Below, in pieces: positions 45,399-56,327 of a stretch of DNA of 64,000 nt. The stretch is taken from contig NW_026570241.1 of NCBI RefSeq assembly GCF_019649055.1, positions 186,001 through 250,000 of the forward strand, given 5' to 3'. The notes under the pieces are model-generated. The model was not told the origin of the DNA, ran no database searches, and saw only the letters and a program-made list of their open reading frames with translations. The first letter of the stretch is position 1. Each line of letters opens with the position of its first letter. This DNA is from Paramacrobiotus metropolitanus. Taxonomy: Eukaryota > Tardigrada > Eutardigrada > Parachela > Macrobiotidae. Made by a program: the position numbers and the translations under genes.

Positions 45399-46419
45399 CT
45401 AATGACCACACTTTAGCAAAGCCAAAATTTCTGATCGTATTCCAGGCAATATTGCTATGAAAAAAATGGGATCCAGTGCTGGCTGCAGATTAAACAAAAT
45501 CTCACAGAACTGCAAAGTTTTGACATACGAAGAGATGTCGACAAAACACAGAACAGTATAGTAGAAATTCACCGGTGTCCAACAAATAATCATACTTATC
45601 GTCAAAACGGTGTAAATAATAAAAGTTCGCGTAAACCTTTGTGTTAATCTTGAATCTTTATCAGCTGACACGGCTGTAATTCCAGATCTTGCGTTATCGT
45701 CCGGGTGCGTTCTGGCGCTAGAACGCCCTCTTCCGTTGCTAACGGCGACCTTTCTGCGCTGAAGACGTTTGTACAGGAGGAACGGATACGCCACAATAAT
45801 GAATCCGTTAGGAATGGCATAAATAAGAAACTGTATCGTCAGAGTCGGTCAGACTCCACACCGGCATCGCAGTCATGTTCGGTGCGCAGCCGTTGGTTTC
45901 TACAGGAAGTCTATACCATACTGCATCCACAAAGACACCGGGTAAAGTCACAGCGTGGACATACACCCACATCAGCACAACCAAGATGACAGCATTCTGC
46001 AAAGTGTGATGTTGTCGGTAGGAATGCGGAAAGGTCACCGCCCAGATGCGGTTAATAGTGATCAGAATTTGGGAATACATTACAACGCCACTGGATACGT
46101 AAAGGGCGTATAGGTACACAGTACACCACGCATCACCCAGCCACCAGTACGGAGAAATGAAATTCAGCACATCGAGTGGACTGTTGAGAAGTGCTAGAAT
46201 GATGTTGGATGCTAGGACGCTAGCAAGATAGACGTTAAACGGAATTCTGAGCTGTTTGCTTCTCAGAAACGAAACGAGGATTAAACTGTTTAAAATGATG
46301 GCGCAAGGAAAGATCAAGGTTTCCGTAACCGGCACAAAAGTCCAGTGGTATTCAAATGTAGTGTCGTTATTTTGGTTAAACGTAAGGTTCGTAATAATAG
46401 TGCTCGTATTGGTATCCAT
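45399..46419 (-). pseudogene. Rhodopsin-class GPCR, paralog 1 of a pair, frame broken by a 10-base duplication
   Basis: It is collinear with the intact paralog at 47835-48854 and very similar throughout: MDTNTSTIITNLT start, INRIWAV in place of DRY, CWTP in helix 6, DPIFF in place of NPxxY, and LLKCGH end. After PVWSLT, within TM5, a near-perfect 10-base tandem repeat (45838-45847 against 45848-45857) shifts the frame and gives an early stop. The C-terminal half stays open in the new frame from about 45794. The rest is undamaged, so the loss is recent or is an error in the assembly. Single exon, like its partner. Confidence 0.8.
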
Positions 46420-47834
46420 CTGTACAATCTGGCATCAGTTGCTTTCCGGGAATTTTACCGTAATAATACGAAATTTGCGACACCATCGGCGCTTTTAAGT
46501 ACCTACTGAATTTGCAGGTGTGACTTTGTGCAAACGACACGGTCGATAGTGCATCAACGGTTACGAAGCTCCCTTTTGAGCGAGCCGACACCGTAGCAGT
46601 GTGCCTTAGAGCAGAAAAGCACATTTAATATTTTTTTCCCGATTACAGCGATTAGAAGTATGGGATTCGGTTACTCGCACAAGTCCGCAATGCCTCTGGC
46701 GTAGATATTCTTGGATGACTTGCATTTCGTGGTTAGCGTTGTCTTGACTTTGCTCCTACAGGATGTTGGGCACGATCATGACACTTTTTTGTTAACATTG
46801 TGCATCGACTAAAGAGAAGCGTGCCGGTACAGAGTGCCCGGTTCGTGTAGATGTGTGAGAACTTTCCTTTTCGCAAGCTTTCAGTACCTTTCTGCATTTT
46901 TATGAGATTCTGGAAGCGAAAGATCTGGGTACATCGGTGCAAAAAAATATGTGCGCGCAATATTCGGCTGTGGAGTTACGCGTGACGTAAAACTCCAAAA
47001 TGTTTAGAGCCAAACAGATGTACCGTACAGTACCACAAGTCTCAATATGGAACAATTGCTTTAAATTGCACACAGAAAAGCGTAGATTGTTTTTACACCA
47101 AACCAACTTTTGAGTGTTTTTTCCCCAAATTTTAAATTAAGCTAAAAAATGGTGGAACTGTGGTACGGTGTAAAATACCATACCTCCATGATGGCTCCAT
47201 CTGTGCATTTAGGTGAAAAATTAGAGCTGTCGATAATGACCTCCCAGCCCGATGTCGAGCACAGAAAAGGTTTTCATATCAACGTACAAGTATGTGTACA
47301 GAATGTTGTTAAACAATAGGAAAAAACGTTGTTTCGGAGGTGCGAGAGCAAAAATTCCCGCGCATGTACATGAATTTCAGCATTGTGTACCGGCCTGTTC
47401 GTTGCTCGAAGGTTGGGGGATTTTTAATAAAAAGGTGCAAGTGTGCCCACATGCATTGTTGATAGCCCTTTTCCTGTCAGTATTCTCTTTTACAGATAAA
47501 CTCCAGTGAATGAAATATTCCATTCAATGAAATAATCCATAATCTTTAATAACGAATGTCTCTTAACATTAGCGAGCGCGACTCGGTTCAAAGCCATATG
47601 CATAGGATTCTGTTGTGTTCAAATTTCCGGTTAGCATCGTAATAAAACGTTGAAGCGTTGGCGTGTATCAGATTACGGAGCACAGGAATCACGGGACCTG
47701 ACGGCCTTTAATCAGAACAAGTGATGTCTGTCGTAAGCAATGGGTTTAATTAAAAAAGGAGAATCTCCTAGTCAATACAAGAGCTCCGTCAGGATACACA
47801 AAACAAGAAAAAAATCTGTAAAGGAAATTTTTTT
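46420..47834. other. Spacer between receptors 1 and 2
   Basis: About 1.4 kb with no supportable gene. The 250-codon-free stretch holds only short chance ORFs. The part next to receptor 1 is its upstream region. Confidence 0.5.
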
Positions 47835-48854
47835 CTATTTAACGCATTTCAATAAAGCCATAATATCTGAGCGTATTATCGGCATTATTGCGATGAAGAA
47901 GACAGGATCTAATGCAGGCTGTATAATAAACAAAAATTCACAGAACTGAAAAATTGAACTGTAAGAGGAAATGTCGACAAAACACAAAACGGTATAATAG
48001 CTGTTAACTGGTGTCCAGCAGATAATTATGCTGACCGTCAAAACGGTGTATAGAATAAAAGTTCGGTTAAACTGTCGTGTTGATCTTGCATCTTTAACAA
48101 TCTGCGCTGCTGGTGTCACTGATTTGTTAGAATCGTCCGGATGCACTCGACCGGTGCTGGAACACCGTCTTTTTCCTCTGTTGCTACTTTTAATCCTTCT
48201 GCGCTGAAGTCGTTTATATAGCAGGAATGGATATGCCACAATAATAAATCCGCTTGGAATGGTAAAAATTAGGAACTGTGTCGTCAGACTCCATACGGGC
48301 ATCGCGGTCATATTCAGGGCGCAGCCATTTTTTTCCACGGGAAGTCTATATAAGACAGCGTCCATTACGACGCCGGGTAACGTCACAGCGTGGACACACA
48401 CCCATATCAGCACAACCAAGATAAGGGCATTTTTCTGAGTGTGATGTTGTCGGTAGGAATGTGGAAAGGTCACCGCCCAGATGCGGTTAATGGTGATTAA
48501 AATATGGGAATACATTACGATGCCACTAGACACATTGATGGCGTATTGATACACGGTACACCATGCATCACCCAGCCACCAGTATGGCGAAATAAAATTC
48601 AGCACATCCAAGGGACTGTTGAGAATTGCTAAAATGATGTTGGATGCTAATACGCTGGCCAGGTAGATGTTAAACGGAATTCTGAGCTGTTTGCTTCTGA
48701 GAAATGAAACAAGGATCACGCCGTTCAAAATTATGGCGCACGGAAAGATCAAGGTTTCCGTAACCGGCACAAAAGTCCAGTGGTATTCAAATGTGGTGTT
48801 GTTGTTTTGGTTAGACGTGACATTCGTAATATTAGTGCTTGTATTGGAATCCAT
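47835..48854 (-). CDS. Rhodopsin-class orphan GPCR, intact paralog 2
   Basis: A single exon of 339 residues starting at MDSNTSTNIT (48854), chosen because the paralog starts at the equivalent Met; an in-frame Met 20 codons upstream (48914) is also possible. The N-terminus has several N-glycosylation sequons (NTS, NIT, NVT). Seven helices are clear. The DRY motif is INRIWAV, helix 6 has CWTPVN, helix 7 has DPVFF where NPxxY is expected, and the disulfide cysteines are at WCTVY (TM3) and NGCALN (ECL2). The third intracellular loop is basic (KRLQRRRIKSSNRGKRR). The ligand is unknown. The family pattern fits amine/peptide-like orphan receptors that I believe are expanded in tardigrades. It forms a tandem pair with the copy at 45399-46419. 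Confidence 0.85.
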   Translation of the reverse strand: MDSNTSTNITNVTSNQNNNTTFEYHWTFVPVTETLIFPCAIILNGVILVSFLRSKQLRIPFNIYLASVLASNIILAILNSPLDVLNFISPYWWLGDAWCTVYQYAINVSSGIVMYSHILITINRIWAVTFPHSYRQHHTQKNALILVVLIWVCVHAVTLPGVVMDAVLYRLPVEKNGCALNMTAMPVWSLTTQFLIFTIPSGFIIVAYPFLLYKRLQRRRIKSSNRGKRRCSSTGRVHPDDSNKSVTPAAQIVKDARSTRQFNRTFILYTVLTVSIIICWTPVNSYYTVLCFVDISSYSSIFQFCEFLFIIQPALDPVFFIAIMPIIRSDIMALLKCVK

Positions 48855-48914
48855 CTTTGCACAAGAAGGTTTAACATTTCGGAAAAGTTGACACTGCAAC
48901 GTTGCAATCTTCAA

Positions 48915-50755
48915 AGTGTCGAAACCATCACAAAGGAATTGTCATCAGGCTACCGATATCATGTGGTACAAAGGCATGCGATAATAATAAATGATCAATG
49001 ATTTTAGATCCAGGGTTTAAATACCTGCAGATCGGGATGACGCGGCATGACACCGGCATCATTGTACCTTCTAGCAAAAAGTATATTTAAACTTTTTCCA
49101 GTTAAATAGAAATCACGAATTGATTAACCATCAAACAAAGAAACCCATCCTCTAGAGTAGATGTTCCTACACGATTTTGCCTTTAGCGGTGTCTGGTTCT
49201 TGCTACAACCAGCCGTCCCGTTAGAGCGGAAAACAGTCTCACTTCACGGACAGACAGCACGCACTGTGAAGCATGTACCCGGTATCTGTAGTAATAATGA
49301 TTGAATGCATCTTTGTATTGAACCTGATCCAAATATGTCATATAACTTTGCATGTCATATTAATAATCACCAAAATTGGCCATAACCATTGATATAAATG
49401 TGTTTCGAAGCAGACAAAGTCGAAGCAATACATCCCCGTTATCCCAATGGTTTAAAGTTAATTTGATGTCTAAAAGACGCGGAATATGATCTGTTAATAC
49501 ATGTACGCTGGCATGAAACGTAAAATTATTAATCCGAGCACTTTGGTGCTGATTACTGAACATATTTTAAGATTTTTTACCGCATTGCTCCTAGCTGTGG
49601 TTGCCTTTCTTTTTCGGTATTCTGCTTCATATACGTCAAAACGTAACCTCACGAGACTCAACAATACGTTGCGTGATCCGTTATGACTTTGTTGCCGAAG
49701 TACCAACGCTTCTACAACGCTTTCTCGATAAAATTAAATGGAAAATGTCCAGGGTATTTCCCAGTATATCAGAGAATCAACACATCTGCAGCTTTTTAAA
49801 GGCTGAAGTTATTTTCGAGAAAAAATAACCTGTTTGAAGCCCGTAACACAGCGGCATTTAAGTTCTGAAACTTCAACAATCAAAATGAGATAAATTGATT
49901 ACCGACTATCCTCTATCCGCAATCGTGATAAAATCAACTGATTTGTAAAAAATTTATTTTACAAGTAGGACCACGCACAGCTTTATTTCAAATGTCAACA
50001 CAATACCGCACACAAATATTTTGAGGTTTGCGAGGAGTCCAAATTTCTTTTACCCTGTGAGAGCTAATAATTAACTATCCAGTTCATATTATACACCGCG
50101 AACAATCACCGGAAGCCGGTTATTTGCCACAGGTGTTTCCTATGTGCCGGCATAACCAAAACATTGTTGGTTGATTAAGCCAAGCAAAAATCTGTTGAGC
50201 AGAATGAACTGTTTTCCTACTACGTATCAAGTGCGGTTCCAGCAATCAGTGCGGCATTTGCGACGAAAATGATGGATGGCTACATACACTGGTCCACGGT
50301 ATCATTTTACCGGCTTTGAGAAGGCCACTGAACATTGCTTGCACCTATTAAGAAATCCGACCATCAGCAGCCATACTTAAGCAGGTATCGCATCCATGTG
50401 CGGCGACGAACTATCCAAAACAATCGAGGTTTATGACCAATATTTAAACAAATGGTCAGTCAAATGTTCTTTTTGTAAACTTTGACAAACGCGCAGTTCC
50501 CAAAACGCAAACATGTGCCGGTACCGTACTGGTCCGTATGCTTTCGTCTTTTTGATTAACTAGGGCATGCGCACTGCATAAGCAAGTTTATTTACGTATA
50601 TATCGAAGGAAATCAAACAGGCAAAAATTGAATAACATGATAGATGGCTAGTTAATATGGAATCCGTTACCGAAATACGGGAGCGTGGTGACCACTGTTC
50701 TGGCACGCCGCTCGCGATTAGTGGATTTTCGTCACCGCGCGTATTTGCAGTACTT
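48915..50755. other. Spacer between receptors 2 and 3
   Basis: About 1.8 kb, AT-rich, with no supportable gene. Only short ORFs on both strands. It includes the upstream region of receptor 2 and the 3' flank of receptor 3. Confidence 0.5.
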
Positions 50756-51847
50756 CTACATATGGAAAAAAGGAATCGGATTGTGCCAGTAGAGGATTCG
50801 ACTTGCGATATCATCCAGCATCCCTGCCTTAAATCTTATATCCAGTTTGCAGAGTTGTTGCTGATAATCAGGCCGTAGCATAAAATAAATTAATAACCTA
50901 AGAAATGTCAACGAAGTGTAATATTATTTATGTTCGCCGGTGCTAAGCCTGCTAAAATGTAAAGTTAGACACATACCGGAATCGAAGCAAAACCAGCGAG
51001 TCCAACGACGCGAAGCATTAGCTGCAAAAACGGCTCGGATGATAACCGAGTAAAGAAGAACGTGATGACAGGTTCTGGTAGAACACAACTGCTGCAGGAG
51101 ATGAAAGCGGCAAAAAAGATATACAGGCTGCGATACCGACGTCGTTGTCGACGTATTCTCGGGACATCACCCCCTAGCGGCGCACTGGCTCCATATCGAC
51201 GCCAAAGAATGACCAGGAAAACACACAGATAGCAGAAATACGACATTCCAATGGGTATTACAAAAGTAATAAGCGTATACAAAATGGACCAAACCGAATT
51301 ATGGTAAATGATATCGCAGGATCTCCCCACAGTCAGACGCTTCACAATCCCCCCCAACTGCGCCATCTGCATCCCGGCCAGGGTCAACCCAACCAATGCC
51401 GGCAGAATACTCATGGTGTACAGCGCTGATTTTTTTTGTACATATTGGATATAAATGGGGAAAGCAGGTGGCGATGAAACGGTTAACGGCGATCACGCAG
51501 TTGGCCCAGTCGATCCAGCTTGTCAAGCCCAGGAAGATGCAAAACACCCATTGACAAAACTGATCGCTGGTTGGTCGACTGAACGGCGTTCCTTCGCTAG
51601 ATGTCGCCATCAGTGGGACGCCTAGTCCACACTGAAAGGTCACGGCCACCAAAAGGCTAAGTAGTAACGCTTTGGATTTGGAGTGTATTCGGGAGGTGAG
51701 GATGCAAGTAATGAGGATTACGCTGGATATTGTCCCAATTAGTACAAAGGAAATCATGAAAACGTACCATAATTGAACCTGCAAGTGGTATTGTGTCCAA
51801 AATGGAGTTAAGACGGCAGATGTGTTGTTGCTTGCCTCGAGCATCAT
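50756..51847 (-). CDS. Rhodopsin-class GPCR 3, with two apparent one-base frameshifts
   Basis: Two exons, 51847-50977 and 50897-50756, with the intron after GFASIP in helix 7, the same place and phase as receptor 4. Helices 1-3 are intact (MMLEASNNTSAVL start, AVNRFIA in place of DRY). The frame then shifts at an A8 run (51430-51437). Helices 4-6 follow in the new frame (LYTMSILPALVG, FVIPIGMSYFCYL, CVLPEPVITFFF). In exon 2, phase 0 reads VINLFYATA and stops. One base fewer in a T4 run (50882-50885) would read on through RPDYQQQLCKLDI, a typical GPCR tail matching RADFRHETVKL of receptor 4. Both shifts sit at homopolymers, so assembly error is likely. Intact length would be about 336 residues. 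Confidence 0.7.
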
Positions 51848-54019
51848 AATTACCGATGACTACTTCGTAGATTAGTTCATATCGATAGAAATAGGCGCAG
51901 GAGGTAGTTTTACCGAAACGTTTTACTGAAGTTAAAAGGTAAAAGAAATTGATTAGTTCCCAGCTTCCCACTATATGGTAAAGTGTAGACAACATGCAAC
52001 TTCTGGAATGGTTATGCACCGATTCGACGGTAAAAGCACACTCCACTGTGAATTTATCTGAATAACTCTTAAATCGCGTTAAAATCATTAGGTTTACGTA
52101 TCTTCTATAGTAACAGATTTGTTCAGTGTTTCCTGAGCTCAGTAAATGCCACAGCGTCCTGGGAGCATTCAGACACCGGATGGATTACATAAAGCAGAAG
52201 CCTACTAACCTGTTTTTCAACATTAAGCGGCAACTCAGCCGGGAATAATAACTCATGTTATTATAGGGATGAATAATATTTATTGCGGCCTGATAGCCGG
52301 TTACTGTCGAAAACGATTTCTTGGAAGCAATTTAGTAATTTTAACAAATGAACTCCCCCACATCCACAAATACCCTCATGCCAACAAATGTAACCAGACA
52401 CTTTCCTGTAATTACAGTAGTATTTTTCCCACCGTAGAATTCCTCATTTTTAACGGTTTGATTCCCTGATCTTTCCTGGAAACCCCGGAAAATTTGTATG
52501 CACTTCAATAATTACCTAACCGCTGAGCTGACGCCACGTATCATTCCGGTACAGTAAACACCAACAGGCTTTTGTATGTCCTCGATTTATTTTCGCCGTA
52601 CTAGTGGCTAAACGGTGCCTGACGCCCTGCATATCGCACATAACATGTCCAGCAACATCTTTATGTAATTGCACGTTTTCATCATTAACGGCATCCGGTG
52701 ATGCCATTCCTGCTACCGATCTTGCCCTACGCGAAATAATATCGTATCGATAATAACGATTTAGGTCTTGATCATCCTGCGCAGCTTTCCGCTAGCGTAG
52801 TGGGCGCTGTATTGTACAGTCTGTCGGTAGAAAAGAATATATGGTTGCGTCCTGTTTATACCAATTCTCGTCAGTCGAGGGGCCCGTGTTAAATATTAAG
52901 TATACCTTATGGCCCTTTCGTGCCAAATACTTCATGTTTTTTGGAGTATCTATATGAATTTTGACTGTATGCAGTAAACTGCAACAGCGGCGAAAAGGAA
53001 AGTTATCGAAGGAAAAAAATTCTTATGTCAAAAGACCACGGTCAAAGATGACTTTCAGGCTTCGTTGTGATTTATGCCAGCAATTTTAATTAGAGCAGAT
53101 AAACGGGATGCAAAACAGCAAGGAAGGGAAAGCGGAATGTTGCGTATTTCTTTTGATAATGTCTATCGTATGATTATGATCTAAATCGATTAATTATTAA
53201 AATTAATAGTAGAACAGCCAAAAAGAAATTAGAAATAATTAAGTATATTAGATAATTAAGTAATAATTAGATAATTAAGTATAATAATAATTAGAAAATT
53301 AAGTATATTATCATAATTAAGTTATCATTATTATTATTATCGTTAGATAATTAAGTATATTATCGTTAGATAATATTATCGTCAGATAATTAAGTATATT
53401 ATAAGAAAAACCCTTTCTGTGCTTTGAATATTTATTTGCCGGTGCGCACCATTCTGTTACATAAGAGATGTACTGCTATTCTTAATTTCTTTTAAACTCT
53501 GGTGAAGGTTTAATATTGTATGTTACATACGTATGTACATACAGAAATGAGCTGGACTGAATGCGATTATCTTGATAGATTTTGGTGGCTAACATAAAAA
53601 GCATTATGCAGGCATGCAGTAAAACTACAGAGTAATATCATTTCGCATTAAATGTAAAGCATGGATCGTAATCTTTAAGAGACCGGCCACAATCTTCTAG
53701 AGACGTTAGATAATTAAGCGCCAGTATGTGATCGTCACCTAACAGCAAAAGATAAAGCTTCCCGCTGATTTTGGGAGGCAGACGGGATTCGGTTGGAAGG
53801 TGTTCCGTTTCACCCTAGCACATTGTATCAGTTCACCGTGATGCGAACCGTATTGCTGTTCGAATTATGCTTGGCCGCAGATGTGCCATCCTCTACAAAC
53901 GAGTATATATTAGACGCATGAGAACAAAACCTTTTAATTAAAGACGCATGAGAACAAAAATTTTTAACGTAGAATTCCTCATTTTTAACTGCAGTTAAGC
54001 ATTATATTTTACAGAGTGC
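51848..54019. other. Spacer between receptors 3 and 4
   Basis: About 2.2 kb with no supportable gene. It is mostly AT-rich and holds the AT-rich tandem repeat at 53236-53405. Short ORFs (for example 52516-52707, minus) have no family support. Confidence 0.5.
53236..53405. repeat. AT-rich tandem repeat
   Basis: Irregular head-to-tail copies of a unit close to TAGATAATTAAGTATATTA, with ATT/ATTATTATT interruptions. It lies in an intergenic spacer and is simple low-complexity expansion. Confidence 0.7.
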
Positions 54020-55207
54020 TTAAAATCCGTGAGCGATGAATCGCAATGGGAACTTACTTGTCTGTCCGTAGTCTTTCCTCGGATATGACCCGTGAGGGCC
54101 AGTGGCACTGTTGCCAACTGCGAAGGAACTAACAACTGGATCCACGTGATTGGAAAAGCCGCATCTGCGTCGTAAACCAAGTAGGGATTTCTTTGCTAGC
54201 TTCACTGTTTCGTGCCGGAAATCAGCGCGCAGAAGGAAATTTATAAGCTGAAAAAGGAATTTAATCAAATGAACATGTTGATTCATTTGCTGCGATTGTA
54301 TCGATTGCACTGAGACAATGGGCAAATTACCGGGATCGATGCGAACCCGGTAAGGCTAACCGCTCGCAGAGTCAGTTGCAGAAAGGGGTAAGCGAGTAAT
54401 CGGGTAATCAGGAACGCAATAACCGGCCCGGGCATCAAACCACAGCTTTACGCCACGAACGCCACAAAAAACACGAACACACTCCGATACCGCTGCTGTT
54501 GGCGAAGTAAACGGTTTTTTTCCGCCGTTGTCGCCGCTTTCTCCGGTTGACACTGTCGTCGAATAATTACCGAAAATATGCATAAGTAGCATAACACGGA
54601 CAATCCAATGGGAATAACGAACGCAACTAACGTATACATTTGCGACCATACCGGACTCGTGTACACAATGTTACACGACCGCCACGCCGTCAAGCGTTTA
54701 GCGAAACCCGACAGCTGACCAAACAGCAGCGCCGCCAATGTCAACCCGATTGTCGGCGGCAACAGTACCATGGTATATAAAACCGGTTTCTGGGTGAAGC
54801 GTCCATACATGTGCGCCAACATATGGCGACGAATCGGTTGATGCTGATCATGGGATCCATCCAGTCCACCCAGCTACTGAGACCGATGAAGCATCCGGCC
54901 GCCCAGGGACAGAACCGGTCGGTAATGGGTAAACTCAGCGGTGTACCGTCGTTGGCGACCGACATTAGTGGAATCCCAATACCGCATTGTAGTGCCACAG
55001 CTATTAATAAACTGACCAACAGCGAATTCGATTTCTGGATTGCGTTCGTGCTCTGGCAATGCACGTGATGAGTAGCAGGCTCCATAAGGTGCCCACGATA
55101 AATAAGGTCACCAGGAAGACCGTGTAGATGCGAATTTCCGCATCGTACCGCAACCAGATGGCAGTAGTGGCGTTCGCAGTGTTTGTGGTGTTAATTAGCG
55201 ACTCCAT
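54020..55207 (-). pseudogene. Rhodopsin-class GPCR 4, paralog of receptor 3, pseudogene
   Basis: Two exons, 55207-54331 and 54247-54020, match receptor 3, with the same intron after ASIP. It has the N-terminus MESLINTTNTANAT, a first helix, IPLMSVANDG, SINRFVA (DRY position), LYTMVLLPPTIGLTLAAL, FVIPIGLSVLCYLC and the tail INFLLRADFRHETV. The frame changes twice: near 55041-55055, after helix 1, and near 54818, after the DRY region, where one T is missing. An in-frame TAA (54448-54450) interrupts helix 6. Three lesions in one gene, one of them a nonsense change, make a genuine pseudogene more likely than sequencing error. A TATA box lies upstream at 55297-55305. Confidence 0.8.
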
Positions 55208-56327
55208 TAGAAAAACAATCTCATAACCTGCGTTTCAGTAAGGACGATGACCCAAGGCATAGACGAGTTTTGAACTGATATCGATAACACATGAATTTTT
55301 ATATATCACACTGCAGTTATTATTGGAATTGTTGCAGGCAAACACTCTTGTTCAACTTACAAACGTCATGCACTACCTATTTTCGCTTTTCTGCACATGA
55401 GACGTGACAATATAATGTGCGTATAAATTCTCGGAATGCCGAGGGATTATACAGTTTACAGCAAACGCCCAGTTGTACCGTATACATATGGCTCTAAGGT
55501 TCACGCCCATGGTTTTGTAATCGTTTCGTATCTGTCTTAAATAAACAGTATGTTCAGATTGTTCACAGTACTCATTGCGTTGCATCAACACAACAAATTT
55601 CAGATTTCTCAGTAGTACTACAAAGCAGAGCGCAGTACATCGCCTTTCGTGGTATCCATTTGAAATGCATTGATCCTTGTTTATGACGGAAAACCTGTTT
55701 ATCCGGGAAAATCGTAAAGCTGGGGAATTAGGAGGCACGTGCAGTGTGATTGTATCAACAGCGCGGCTGCGTCAACGGCTTCACTGACGCAGCACTGCTA
55801 GATTTTTAAGAAGGCATCAAAATTTCCTGAATTCCATGTTTTCTTGACCTTCTGTCGACAGGAAGGCTTACCAAAGGTCAACTTTCTGTAATGTAAAGTT
55901 ACCAACTTTCAACTACCTAGCGCTTCATCTACTTGTATCTGCCGGCAACAACTATTCATGACCCCGTCAGAAATGAGTGAGATGTAACGAGAAAGCTTTC
56001 AGTAGCTTCAGTTGAATTCAGATTGTTAGTATGGGCAGGTGTGACGAGCAGCGCCTACTCTTTAATAGCAGAAAGTGAGAATAATTTGCGTACAAGATTT
56101 TTCCTATTTAGCCTAATTATATTGTATATACACAATATACAGTGCATAACCACCTCGTGTTAACCTCGAATAAATTAAGACGCAAAAGCTTTGCAAATGC
56201 TGATCACTCTTTTCTTTGTTTTTACTATTTCCTTGTGGTTTTGCTTTTACAGTTATTCTTGTGGATATTGTTGGTTTCACTCTTATCCAGTAGACTACAG
56301 CACAGCGTTTTGTTAGGTAGGTATAAA
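55208..56327. other. Spacer between receptor 4 and ACSL
   Basis: About 1.1 kb with no supportable gene. Minus-strand TATATAAAA at 55297-55305 lies 90 bases upstream of the receptor 4 start and is its probable TATA box. The rest is the 3' flank of ACSL. Confidence 0.5.
55297..55305 (-). promoter_or_regulatory. TATA box upstream of receptor 4
   Basis: TATATAAAA on the minus strand, 90 bases upstream of the start codon of receptor 4 (55207), a typical TATA-to-start distance with a short leader. Confidence 0.35.

Noticed and set aside
53236-53405. AT-rich repeat as a replication or scaffold-attachment element
   Set aside because: Simple irregular AT repeat. Nothing beyond base composition supports a function.
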